From JAKLDO01 sp035354435 (GTDB lineage: Bacteria > UBP6 > UBA1177): a stretch of DNA of 34,665 nucleotides. The position numbers were made by a program, and so were the translations under genes. The stretch spans positions 1 to 34,665 of the forward strand of contig DAOQAY010000009.1 of assembly GCA_035354435.1 (NCBI GenBank). Reading direction: 5' to 3'. The notes below the pieces were generated by a model that searched no databases, was not told where the DNA came from, and saw only the letters and a program-made list of their open reading frames with translations. The number at the start of each line of letters is the position of its first letter. Within the stretch, counting starts at the first letter, position 1. Below are positions 24,079-32,999 of this stretch, one piece after another.

Positions 24079-25451
24079 AGATCAATATGCTGATATTGCT
24101 GGCACTGCTGCCGGCAGTCATATCGTGTTCGGTCGAAAGGAAAGTGGAACCTCAAACTAAAATACCGGAAAGTTTTTCAATATCAGGTAGCGAGGTTGTT
24201 CCTGATAAGTGGTGGGTTTCGTTTAACGATTCAGATTTGAATGAAGTTGTCAATGCCGCCTTATCAGGTAATTTCTCTCTTAGAATGTATGCCGACAGAG
24301 TCAATCAGGCCAAAGCCGTCGCGAAGCTGAATGGTGCCGAGCTGTATCCGTCGGTATCTGCCGGAATCGGATTTGGTGAGAATCTGACCAATGGAAGCAG
24401 GCAATCGTCGGAATACAATTCTGAAAGTTATTCGGCATCTCTTTCCATAAGTTATGAAATCGATCTCTGGGGAAGACTGAAGGCTTTGAAAGATGCATCC
24501 GTTTATAATGTTTCGGCATCTCTGGAAGATTATGAGGCAGCGGCAATATCGCTTTCAGCGCAGACTGCCGACATCTGGGTTCAACTTATCGAAAAGGAAA
24601 AAAGCATCAACCTTCTAGGAGAACAGGCAAGAACCAATCAGGAATATCTTGATCTGATTGAGATATCGTTCAGAAACGGATCAGCATCGACAAGTGATGT
24701 ACTGCAACAGCAGCAACTTCTTCTCAGTGTAAAAAACGAAATAAAACAGGCAGAGGCACAGGCGGCGGTTCTTAAAAATCTTTTATCCGTTCTTACTGGA
24801 CAAGCTCCTCAGGGCTCTGTATTTGAAATCCCTGATAAACTCCCCGATCTACCTGAATTTCCATATACGGGAATCCCGTCTGAAATGCTTCAGAGAAGAC
24901 CTGATGTAAAATCTGCGTTTTTCTCAGTGAAATCAGCCGACAGGAATCTTGCAGCGAAAATGGCTGAAAGATATCCGAAACTTGCTCTCAATACGAACGG
25001 CGGACTGAGCTCGACAGAGATAAACTCTTTCTTTACAACATGGTTCCTCAATCTTGCCGCCAACCTTACTACACCTCTTTTTGATGGCGGTAAAACAAAA
25101 GCCCAGATTGAACAGAATAAAGCCGTTGTACAGGAAAAACTTAATAATTACAGCAATGTCGTTTTGACGGCTTTACAGGAAACCGAGAATGCCGCTATTC
25201 GTGAGAAAAAGCAGTCCGAATACCTCGAAAAACTGAAAGAACAGCTTGAAATAGCAAAGAAAGTCTCTGAACTTACGAGATCGCAGTTTGTTACAGGCGG
25301 TACGACATATTTTTATGTTCTTGAAGCCTTGAAAAATCAGCAGGCACTTGAAAGATCAGTGCTTACTTCAGAGAGGGAACTCATTCAGTATAGAATAGCA
25401 TTGTATAAATCAATCGCTGGCAGTTTTGACAATGGAGGAATCGATAAATGA
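24075..25451 (+). CDS. Outer-membrane efflux lipoprotein (NodT/OprM type)
   Basis: A lipoprotein signal (MKINMLILLALLPAVISC, Cys18) is followed by the duplicated TolC-type repeat. The diagnostic segments are DKWWVSFNDSDLNEVVNAAL, the first-half SYEIDLWGRLK, the central IPSEMLQRRPDV, and the second-half LTTPLFDGGKTKAQIE. Length is 458 residues, normal for the family. It would form the outer-membrane duct of the pump encoded by the next two genes, with which it overlaps by 4 bp. Confidence 0.94.
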   Translation: MKINMLILLALLPAVISCSVERKVEPQTKIPESFSISGSEVVPDKWWVSFNDSDLNEVVNAALSGNFSLRMYADRVNQAKAVAKLNGAELYPSVSAGIGFGENLTNGSRQSSEYNSESYSASLSISYEIDLWGRLKALKDASVYNVSASLEDYEAAAISLSAQTADIWVQLIEKEKSINLLGEQARTNQEYLDLIEISFRNGSASTSDVLQQQQLLLSVKNEIKQAEAQAAVLKNLLSVLTGQAPQGSVFEIPDKLPDLPEFPYTGIPSEMLQRRPDVKSAFFSVKSADRNLAAKMAERYPKLALNTNGGLSSTEINSFFTTWFLNLAANLTTPLFDGGKTKAQIEQNKAVVQEKLNNYSNVVLTALQETENAAIREKKQSEYLEKLKEQLEIAKKVSELTRSQFVTGGTTYFYVLEALKNQQALERSVLTSERELIQYRIALYKSIAGSFDNGGIDK

Positions 25452-26677
25452 AAATGGAAAAGAGGGTTCTTGTCGGATTCGGAATAATCCTTTCAGCTTT
25501 TTTAGTATCTTTTCTTCTGATTGCCACAAGACCTCATGTGGAAAGAAGGAAAGTTGAGAACACAGTAAATGCAATCCAGGTCGATGTAATTCAAATGAAA
25601 ACCGGCTCAAATAATGTGGTTATCGAAGCAATGGGAAAAGTTGAGCCGTCTGAGAGTATTGAGATAATTCCTCAAGTTAGTGGGAAAATTATCTGGAAAA
25701 ACAGGAATTTCATTCCGGGCGGAATAATAAAAAAGGGCGAAGATATTCTGAAAATAGAAAATACCGATTACGAACTTGCCATTCCGCAGAAAGAAGCTGA
25801 TCTTGCCACTGCCACTCTCAATATGAAACTCGAAGAGGGAAAACAGGCTGTTGCGAGAAAAGAATATGAAATGCTGGGAAAAGATCTGTCTGATGAAGAA
25901 AAGGAAATGGTTCTCAGAAAATACTACCTTGAAAATGCCGAAAAAGCGGTGAGTTCTGCGAAAGCCGCCCTTGAAAAGGCTAAGCTTGACAATGCCAGAA
26001 CGGTTATAAAAGCTCCTTTTAATGCGATAGTGATTGAAACGGCTGCTGATATTGGAAGTATTGTTTCAAGCGGTTCAGTGGCTGCGAAAATAGCAAACTG
26101 TGACAGTTACTGGGTTAATTTGTCGTTACCTATGGAAAAAACCGGGCTGATAGGTCTGCCTGAACCCGGAAAAAAGGGTTCAAAAGTAATGCTTTCTGCT
26201 GAAAGTGTATGGGGTAAGACCCGTAGAGAAGGAGAAATTGTTAAAATAGGTGCCAGTCTTCAGGATAGCGGGTATATGGCAAGGCTGATAGTTAAGATAG
26301 ACGATCCTTTGAGTCTTAAAAAAGAAAACCTCGAACTGCCTAAACTTGTGATAGGAATGTTCCTGAATTCGGAAATTACGGGAGAAGTTGTTGAAAATAC
26401 TGTCGAGATACCCAGATCTGTGCTCAGAGAAGGAGATAAAATTCTTATTGCCGGAACTGATGGCAAAATGAAAATTCTGAAACCTGAAATAATTTCTAAA
26501 GGTAAGGATAAAATCATACTTAAAGGAGAAGGACTGAACGGAGTTCTTCTGATTACGAGTATGGTGTCATCTCCTGCCGAAAATATTCCGGTAAAAATAT
26601 TTTCGAAAGATGGTGTCAGGCAGGAAAAGCCTGTTGAAAAAAACAGTTCCGTCAATGAAGAAAGGAGTAGAAAATGA
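25448..26677 (+). CDS. RND efflux periplasmic adaptor (membrane fusion protein)
   Basis: An N-terminal inner-membrane anchor (about residues 5-24, VLVGFGIILSAFLVSFLLIA) is followed by a HlyD/AcrA-like adaptor: lipoyl half-motif VEPSESIEIIPQVSGKI and KGEDILKIENTDYELA, a helical hairpin at about 110-180, the second lipoyl half VIKAPFNAIVIETAADIGSIV, then beta-barrel and membrane-proximal domains. The length is 409 residues. It overlaps both neighbours by 4 bp and would bridge the RND pump to the outer-membrane factor. Confidence 0.94.
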   Translation: MKMEKRVLVGFGIILSAFLVSFLLIATRPHVERRKVENTVNAIQVDVIQMKTGSNNVVIEAMGKVEPSESIEIIPQVSGKIIWKNRNFIPGGIIKKGEDILKIENTDYELAIPQKEADLATATLNMKLEEGKQAVARKEYEMLGKDLSDEEKEMVLRKYYLENAEKAVSSAKAALEKAKLDNARTVIKAPFNAIVIETAADIGSIVSSGSVAAKIANCDSYWVNLSLPMEKTGLIGLPEPGKKGSKVMLSAESVWGKTRREGEIVKIGASLQDSGYMARLIVKIDDPLSLKKENLELPKLVIGMFLNSEITGEVVENTVEIPRSVLREGDKILIAGTDGKMKILKPEIISKGKDKIILKGEGLNGVLLITSMVSSPAENIPVKIFSKDGVRQEKPVEKNSSVNEERSRK

Positions 26678-29600
26678 ACGGAACTGAAAAGAAAAAAGGC
26701 GCAATAGCATGGATGGCGGGAAATTCCGTCGCGGCTAATCTGATAATGCTTATGTGCCTGATAGGAGGCATTATCTCGGCTTTCACGATAAAAAAAGAAG
26801 TTTTTCCTGAATTTACAACGGACACCGTGACGATTTCAGTGAATTATCCAGGTGCAAGTCCTGAAGAAATAGAGAAAGGAGTGGTTCTTCCGGTCGAAGA
26901 GCAGATAAGCGGAATAAACGGAATCGACAAGATTTCTTCGACATCTATGGAAGGGTCCGGCATGATTCAGGTCGATCTTCTTGTCAATCAGGATAACTAT
27001 CGGATTTATCAGGAGATTCAGACTGAGGTCAACAAAACAACCACTTTTCCGGAAGGTACTGAAAAACCGCAGGTTACGCTCTCTTTCCCGAAGCGTGGAG
27101 TCATTACCCTTGTAATATATGGCGATTATGACAAAAAGACTGTTTTTAATTCTGCTGAGGAATTGAGAGATGCACTTCTTTCTGACAGCCATATCACTCA
27201 GGTTGAGCTTACCGGTAGTGATTCACCTGAAATATCGGTTGAAATCTCAAAAGAGACTTTGAGAAGATATGGCGTTTCCATTCAGGATATAGCCGATAAA
27301 ATTAAAGCAACTTCCGTCGAGGTTCCAGGTGGTGAAATCAAAACGGACAAAGGTAATATTCTCTTGAGAGTCAGTCAGAGAGGTGAGACCGGACTTGATT
27401 TCGGGAAAATGACAGTACTGAGAGATAAATCAGGTTCCAATATCACTCTTGATCAGATTGCTACAGTCAAAGACGATTTTGAAGAAACTGACAGGAAAAG
27501 TCTGTATAACGGCGTTAATGCTATCACAATTGATGTCTACAGAGTGGGCGACCAGACCCCGGTGGATGTGGCCGATGCGACAAAACGGGTTATTCAGGAA
27601 TTCAAGCCCGGGATGCCTCCTGAAATGAGTGTGGAAATCCTTAACGATCAGTCTGAAATTTACACTCAGAGAGTCGATCTGCTTCTTGGCAATGCCTACC
27701 TCGGAATGGCTCTTGTGCTTATTTTTCTCGGACTTTTTCTTGAACTGCGGCTCGCTCTATGGGTTACTCTCGGAATTCCGGTATCATTTATGGGAGCTTT
27801 CCTGTTTTTGCCGAGTCTGGGAGTTTCAATAAATGTGACTTCGCTTTTCGCTTTCATTATTGCACTCGGTATTGTTGTCGATGATGCAATTGTGATAGGC
27901 GAAATGATCTATGAAAAACGACAGAGCGGGCTGAGTCCATTTAAGGCTTCGGTGGAGGGAACTAAAGCTGTTGTTCTGCCTGTAACTTTCAGCGTACTTA
28001 CGAATATTGTCACATTTGTACCTCTGCTTTTTGTTCCCGGAATGATGGGTAAGATATTCGGAGAAATCCCTGTTGTTGTAATCACCGTCTTTTCAGTTTC
28101 ACTGATTGAGGCCGTTTTTGTACTGCCGAGTCATTTGAACAAAAAAGAACCGAAAAGAGGGAAAATAGAATCTTTCATTTACAGAGAACAGCAGAAGTTC
28201 AGCAACGGGTTTATGGGGCTTATAGACAGATTTTATAAGCCGTTTCTGGAAAAATCCATAGAACACAGATACATAACGATGTGCATCGCAATAGCAATTC
28301 TTGTAACTACGGGAGCTTATGTCGGAAGCGGCAGAATAGGGTTCGTCATAATGCCAAAAATTGAATCGGCGTTTTCAGGAGTTGAAGTCGAACTCCCCTA
28401 CGAAGCGCCTTTCTCTGATGCAGAGGATATGGCCGGACAGATTGTCAAAGCAGCTTACGCTGTAGATGAAAAATATACAAAAGAGAAGGTTATTCAGGGA
28501 ATTTACACGAATATCGGACCAAGTAGCGACTCTACAGGAGCAATAAGCATTGATGTCAGGATTTATCTAACCGATGCTGAGAAACGAAAACTCTCAACAG
28601 CAGCGTTTACTGAAATGTGGAGAGCGGAAACAGGTGAACTGCGTAAGGCAGAGAAGGTAATGTTCGCTTCGGATATGGGCGGACCCGGACATGGATATTC
28701 GATTGAACTTGAAATCGCCCACAATGACAGCGGAATGGTTGAGAAAATCAGTTCCGAGCTTGCCGATATGGCAAGGGAAATTCCGATTGTCACAGATATA
28801 GACGACGGTTTTTCGGAAGGTAAAGTACAGTATACTTTCAAAGTTCTGCCGGCCGGGGAAAGTCTGGGTCTTACCGCATCTGAAATAGGAAAACAGGTCA
28901 GAAACAGTTTCAAGGGAGCCGAAGCTCTCCGTCAGGTAAGGGGAAGACATGAAATCAAAGTCATGGCAAGACTTCCAAAAAATGAAAGAGTGAATGAATA
29001 TGATGTGGAAAATCTGATACTGAGGGCTTCTGACGGAACCGAAATTCCCTTAAGCGAAGCGGCAGAGGTTAAATACGGCAGGTCATATACGAAACTTGAA
29101 CATGTCAACGGGAAAAGGGTTGCCATTTTTTCGGCTAATGTCGAACCGGAGGAAAAAACACAGATGGTCACACAGATGCTTGAAAGTAAAATGCTGCCCC
29201 TGCTGAAGGAACGGTACCCGGGTCTGTCATGGTCTTTCGGCGGCAGACAGAAGGAAATCGGAGATTCTCTTTCATCCCTTTTCCGTTATATGATTCTGGC
29301 ACTGATAGTGATTTTTGCACTACTTGCAATTCCTCTTAGAAGCTATTCCCAGCCATTTATGATAATGATAAGCATTCCGTTCGGTATCATCGGCGCCGTG
29401 GGCGGGCATATCGCAATGGGACAGTCTCTGAGCATCATAAGCATAATGGGAATTGTTGCGCTTTCCGGCGTTGTAATAAATGACAGCCTCGTTCTGATAG
29501 AATATGCCAACACATTGGTCTCACAGGGATATTCGCATGCGGAAGCTGTTGTAACTTCCGGTGTGAGAAGGTTCAGACCGATACTTCTGACAACAATCAC

Positions 29601-29769
29601 AACATTCGGTGGACTTGCTCCGATGGTTTTCGATAAATCACGAGAAGCTCAGTTCATGATCCCGATGGCTGTATCTCTTGCCTACGGACTCCTTTTTTCC
29701 ACAGTAATAACACTTGTAATAATCCCATCTCTGTATGTAATCATCAACGGATTGCGCAAGTTCCGGTAA
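26674..29769 (+). CDS. RND multidrug efflux permease (AcrB/HAE1 type)
   Basis: This 1031-residue transporter has the RND layout: TM1 near MAGNSVAANLIMLMCLIGG, a large periplasmic loop to about 330, TM2-6, a second large loop from about 555, and TM8-12. The proton-relay pair is present in GIVVDDAIVIGE of TM4. The motifs VNYPGASPEEIEKGV and VVINDSLVLIEYAN are typical. The sequence is closest in style to the proteobacterial AcrB/MexB-like superfamily branch that includes many uncharacterised pumps; the substrate cannot be told. Its start overlaps the adaptor stop by 4 bp. Confidence 0.95.
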   Translation: MNGTEKKKGAIAWMAGNSVAANLIMLMCLIGGIISAFTIKKEVFPEFTTDTVTISVNYPGASPEEIEKGVVLPVEEQISGINGIDKISSTSMEGSGMIQVDLLVNQDNYRIYQEIQTEVNKTTTFPEGTEKPQVTLSFPKRGVITLVIYGDYDKKTVFNSAEELRDALLSDSHITQVELTGSDSPEISVEISKETLRRYGVSIQDIADKIKATSVEVPGGEIKTDKGNILLRVSQRGETGLDFGKMTVLRDKSGSNITLDQIATVKDDFEETDRKSLYNGVNAITIDVYRVGDQTPVDVADATKRVIQEFKPGMPPEMSVEILNDQSEIYTQRVDLLLGNAYLGMALVLIFLGLFLELRLALWVTLGIPVSFMGAFLFLPSLGVSINVTSLFAFIIALGIVVDDAIVIGEMIYEKRQSGLSPFKASVEGTKAVVLPVTFSVLTNIVTFVPLLFVPGMMGKIFGEIPVVVITVFSVSLIEAVFVLPSHLNKKEPKRGKIESFIYREQQKFSNGFMGLIDRFYKPFLEKSIEHRYITMCIAIAILVTTGAYVGSGRIGFVIMPKIESAFSGVEVELPYEAPFSDAEDMAGQIVKAAYAVDEKYTKEKVIQGIYTNIGPSSDSTGAISIDVRIYLTDAEKRKLSTAAFTEMWRAETGELRKAEKVMFASDMGGPGHGYSIELEIAHNDSGMVEKISSELADMAREIPIVTDIDDGFSEGKVQYTFKVLPAGESLGLTASEIGKQVRNSFKGAEALRQVRGRHEIKVMARLPKNERVNEYDVENLILRASDGTEIPLSEAAEVKYGRSYTKLEHVNGKRVAIFSANVEPEEKTQMVTQMLESKMLPLLKERYPGLSWSFGGRQKEIGDSLSSLFRYMILALIVIFALLAIPLRSYSQPFMIMISIPFGIIGAVGGHIAMGQSLSIISIMGIVALSGVVINDSLVLIEYANTLVSQGYSHAEAVVTSGVRRFRPILLTTITTFGGLAPMVFDKSREAQFMIPMAVSLAYGLLFSTVITLVIIPSLYVIINGLRKFR

Positions 29770-29794
29770 ATGCACAAAGACTTATGAAAGCTTA

Positions 29795-29822
29795 TTGCTA
29801 AAAGGCTTTGAAGAGCTATAAT
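29795..29822 (+). promoter_or_regulatory. Promoter of the clostripain-like lipoprotein gene
   Basis: TTGCTA (29795-29800), 16-bp spacer and a perfect TATAAT (29817-29822), 38 bp before the ATG. Confidence 0.6.
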
Positions 29823-29859
29823 CCATTTGGTTTTTTTATTTGTCAGTAGGAGTAACTTC

Positions 29860-31944
29860 ATGAAAAAGCTTCTTGTTTTCATTTCCATGTTTTCTGTTCT
29901 GCTGTCAGCTTCATGCGATAACGATAAGAAAACATCCATCAGTGACACTGACAATAATCAGTCCGTTACTGATCAGAATTCAACTGGTGACGATGATTCC
30001 GTTGAGAATACCGATTCTGCAACGGATACTGAAACACTCGATGCTGATACTGCTGATACCGATCCGTGCAATCCCAATCCGTGCACGGATGCGCACAAAA
30101 CCGTATGCACACTGAATGGTGATTCCTACACCTGCTCATGTGATAACGGATTTGTTCTCAACGGAACAGCATGTATCGATCCGTCTACCATGACAGGTAA
30201 ATCATGTGATTTAGCAATACCTTTAACAGGAAGCGGCTCAGTTTCAGGAACAACAGCCAGTTCAAGCGCAACTTACACATATGAAGTTACTGATGATTGT
30301 ACTGACGGCTGCGAAGCTACCGCCAAAGAAAATATTTATTCCTTCACAGTTGAAACAAATGCTTATTTTTCTTTTTCCATGGCAGGTGAAAACGCTTATG
30401 ACACTCTCGTCTATTTAAGGAGTGACTGCGAGGTGGTTTCTTCTCAGCTTTTCTGTAACGATGATTCGAACGGAAGCGGAAGTGCCGGAGCCATTTCAGG
30501 CAAGGTTTCTCCGGGAACTTACTATTTCTTTGCTGATGGCTGCACAGGTTCAGGTTCATACACGCTTGATTATTCAATAAATACAGATCCATGCATACCG
30601 AATCCGTGCGAAGACAAGGACTGTTCAGCTTCAGAAGACTTCTCATTATATGAATGCACCTGTCCTTCAGGAACAATTGAGAGTAATGGTAACTGCGTGG
30701 ACGATCCGTGCGATCCGAATCCTTGCACCGTTACTCACAAAACAAAATGTACCGCCACGACAGACGCATCATCGTATAACTGTGCATGTGACAGCGGATA
30801 CACAGACCAGAGCGGAACATGTGTCGAAGATGATAAGCCGGCATGGACAATCATGGTTTTCATGAATGCAGATAACAACCTTGATTCCGATGGCGGGAAC
30901 GATCTTACCGAAATGAAAAGCGTAACTTCCAGCGATAATGTCAATATTCTCGTTCTTGCTGACAGAACGAACACAACAGCTAAACTTTATAAAATAGGCA
31001 AAGGTACAGCTACACAGGTGAAGGATTTCGGCGAACTCAACATGTCAAGCGGAACAAGTCTCGAAAGCTTCGGAAAATATGTGGCTGAGAACTATCCGGC
31101 ACAACATAACATGCTCATCCTGTGGGATCACGGACTTGACTGGAGAAAGGCAGCTATGCGGACAAAGGGCTTTTCTGACGATTTCAACGGCAGCGATCAG
31201 TATGACGATGATGAAGACGAAATATCAATAGCTTCAGGTGAATACGCATCTGCACTCAGCGGCATAACGACAGTAATGGGTAAGAAATTCGACATCATCG
31301 GATTTGATGCCTGTCTGATGGGTTCATGGGAACTTGCCGCAGCTACACAGCCTTATGCCGATTATCTTGTCGCTTCCGAAGAAACCGAACCGAACGGTGG
31401 TTGGGCGTATAATGTCTGGATGCCCATAATTGTAAAAAATCCTAATGATGTCACACCTGTAGAAATAGGTAAAAAAATAGCTGATTCATATTACGATGAA
31501 GGCGACTACTTTGCGACAATGGCTGTTTTTGATTTAAGTAAAGTACAGGCTTTCGGAACTGCTCTTTCCGCATTTGCTACAGATTTATCATCCAGTAGCA
31601 AAAATTCTATTGAAAACATAAGATCGAATCTCGGCAACTTGGGAGATTCAGGCTATGGTGACTATATTGATGATGCAAGAGACATTTATGAATTTACAAA
31701 TAATATAAAATCCTCTGTCGGCACATCGGCTACAAATCTCCTTACAGCTTATGAAAATCTGGTAATTTACTTGAGAACAAAAAATACTTCAGGCTGGAAT
31801 GTTGATTATACCAATATGGGCGGGATGTCGATATATTTCCCGAAGTCAAACAGCGGATACGACTCGGCGTATGAAGACAGCGGAGCAAAATGGAACAATT
31901 TCACCACATGGAATGATTTCGTTTCAGATTACGCCGGAAATTAA
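29860..31944 (+). CDS. Lipoprotein with EGF-like modules, PPC-like domain and clostripain (C11) peptidase
   Basis: The start is the ATG at 29860 (AGGAG 8 nt upstream). MKKLLVFISMFSVLLSASC is a lipoprotein signal with Cys19. An Asp/Thr-rich linker follows to about residue 67, then an EGF-like module (DPCNPNPC..CSCDNGFVLNGTAC, about 68-106). Next comes a PPC-like beta domain (about 115-245, NIYSFTVETNAYFSFSM, SPGTYYFFADGC), then two more EGF-like modules with DPC.PNPC starts. From about residue 325 there is a clostripain-type domain: AWTIMVFMNADNNLD, catalytic His424 in LWDHGLDW and Cys485 in FDACLMGSWE. It should cleave after Arg or Lys. The protein would be anchored to the outer membrane and act outside. 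It stands alone. Confidence 0.92.
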   Translation: MKKLLVFISMFSVLLSASCDNDKKTSISDTDNNQSVTDQNSTGDDDSVENTDSATDTETLDADTADTDPCNPNPCTDAHKTVCTLNGDSYTCSCDNGFVLNGTACIDPSTMTGKSCDLAIPLTGSGSVSGTTASSSATYTYEVTDDCTDGCEATAKENIYSFTVETNAYFSFSMAGENAYDTLVYLRSDCEVVSSQLFCNDDSNGSGSAGAISGKVSPGTYYFFADGCTGSGSYTLDYSINTDPCIPNPCEDKDCSASEDFSLYECTCPSGTIESNGNCVDDPCDPNPCTVTHKTKCTATTDASSYNCACDSGYTDQSGTCVEDDKPAWTIMVFMNADNNLDSDGGNDLTEMKSVTSSDNVNILVLADRTNTTAKLYKIGKGTATQVKDFGELNMSSGTSLESFGKYVAENYPAQHNMLILWDHGLDWRKAAMRTKGFSDDFNGSDQYDDDEDEISIASGEYASALSGITTVMGKKFDIIGFDACLMGSWELAAATQPYADYLVASEETEPNGGWAYNVWMPIIVKNPNDVTPVEIGKKIADSYYDEGDYFATMAVFDLSKVQAFGTALSAFATDLSSSSKNSIENIRSNLGNLGDSGYGDYIDDARDIYEFTNNIKSSVGTSATNLLTAYENLVIYLRTKNTSGWNVDYTNMGGMSIYFPKSNSGYDSAYEDSGAKWNNFTTWNDFVSDYAGN

Positions 31945-31985
31945 TCAATCACAGATTCTGCATCTATTTTGTGTTGGAGGGTTAA

Positions 31986-32999
31986 ATGAAATCAGTTGTT
32001 TGCACAAAATACGGTCCGCCTGAAGTTCTTCAGATCAAAGAAGTGGAGAAACCGGCACCGAAAGATAATGAGGTTCTGATCAGAGTTCATGCGGCATCTG
32101 TAAATTACGGAGATCTTATTGCGAGAAATTTCAAAGATGTCACTCCGTCAAAGTTCAACATGCCTATGCTGCTGTGGATTATTTCAAAACTTGTTTTCGG
32201 TCTTAGAAAACCGAGAATCAAAGTACTCGGCAGTGAGTTTTCAGGAGAAATAGAATCGGTCGGTGTGAATGTAAAAAAGTTCAAGCAAGGCGACAAAGTT
32301 TTCGGATATCTCGGTGCAGGCATGGGCGCTTATGCCGAGTATATCTGCCTGCCGGAAACCGGATGTCTTGCAATAAAACCTGAGAACATCAGCTATGAAG
32401 AGGCCGCTGCCGTTTCTTACGGAGCGATAATGGCACTGCCCTTACTCAAAAAAGTAAACCTCAAGCCCGGACAGAAAATTCTTATAAACGGCGCATCCGG
32501 TTCAATCGGTTCAGCCGCTGTACAGATAGCTAAGCACTTTGGAGCTGAAGTAACCGGCATCTGCGGCACTCCAAGGCTGGAATTCGTTAAAACACTCGGA
32601 GCAGACAAAGTCATTGATTACACAAAAGAGGATTTCACACAAAACGGCGAAAAATATGATGTGATCTTTGACATACTTGGAAAAAGTTCATTCTCACAGA
32701 ATAAAAACTCACTCAATGAAAATGGGATATATCTTCTTGCAAGCTTTAAAACAAAACAGCTTTTTCAAATGCTCTTGACATCGATCTCAGGCGGCAGAAA
32801 AGTGATCTGCTCAATCGCCCCAGGAAGCCTTAATGATCTGATATTAGTAAAAGAACTTATTGAGGAAGGAAAAATTAAAACGATCATAGATAAACGATTT
32901 CCGCTTGAACAGACCGCAGAGGCTCACAGATATGTTGAAGAAGGGAATAAAAAAGGATCTGTGGTGATAACAGCGAAGCTCTTAACTGATGAAATCTAG
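31986..32999 (+). CDS. NAD(P)-dependent MDR oxidoreductase (quinone-reductase-like)
   Basis: This 337-residue medium-chain dehydrogenase has a GroES-like N-terminal domain (ASVNYGDL, GSEFSGEIESVG) and a Rossmann domain with ILINGASGSIGSAAVQIAKHFGA. The usual zinc-ligand Cys of alcohol dehydrogenases is absent at the ASVN..D position and there is no structural four-Cys lobe, so it belongs to the zinc-independent quinone-oxidoreductase or reticulon-4-interacting-like branch. GGAGGG precedes the ATG. Its last 18 bp overlap the convergent AAA/DUF4143 gene. The substrate is unknown. Confidence 0.9.
   Translation: MKSVVCTKYGPPEVLQIKEVEKPAPKDNEVLIRVHAASVNYGDLIARNFKDVTPSKFNMPMLLWIISKLVFGLRKPRIKVLGSEFSGEIESVGVNVKKFKQGDKVFGYLGAGMGAYAEYICLPETGCLAIKPENISYEEAAAVSYGAIMALPLLKKVNLKPGQKILINGASGSIGSAAVQIAKHFGAEVTGICGTPRLEFVKTLGADKVIDYTKEDFTQNGEKYDVIFDILGKSSFSQNKNSLNENGIYLLASFKTKQLFQMLLTSISGGRKVICSIAPGSLNDLILVKELIEEGKIKTIIDKRFPLEQTAEAHRYVEEGNKKGSVVITAKLLTDEI

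Noticed and set aside
29827..29859. Upstream start for the clostripain lipoprotein
   Set aside because: The ATG at 29860 has AGGAG and directly begins a lipoprotein signal; the extension would put non-signal residues in front.
30344..30676. Minus-strand open frame of 110 codons
   Set aside because: It is antisense to the EGF/PPC part of the lipoprotein and has no supported start.
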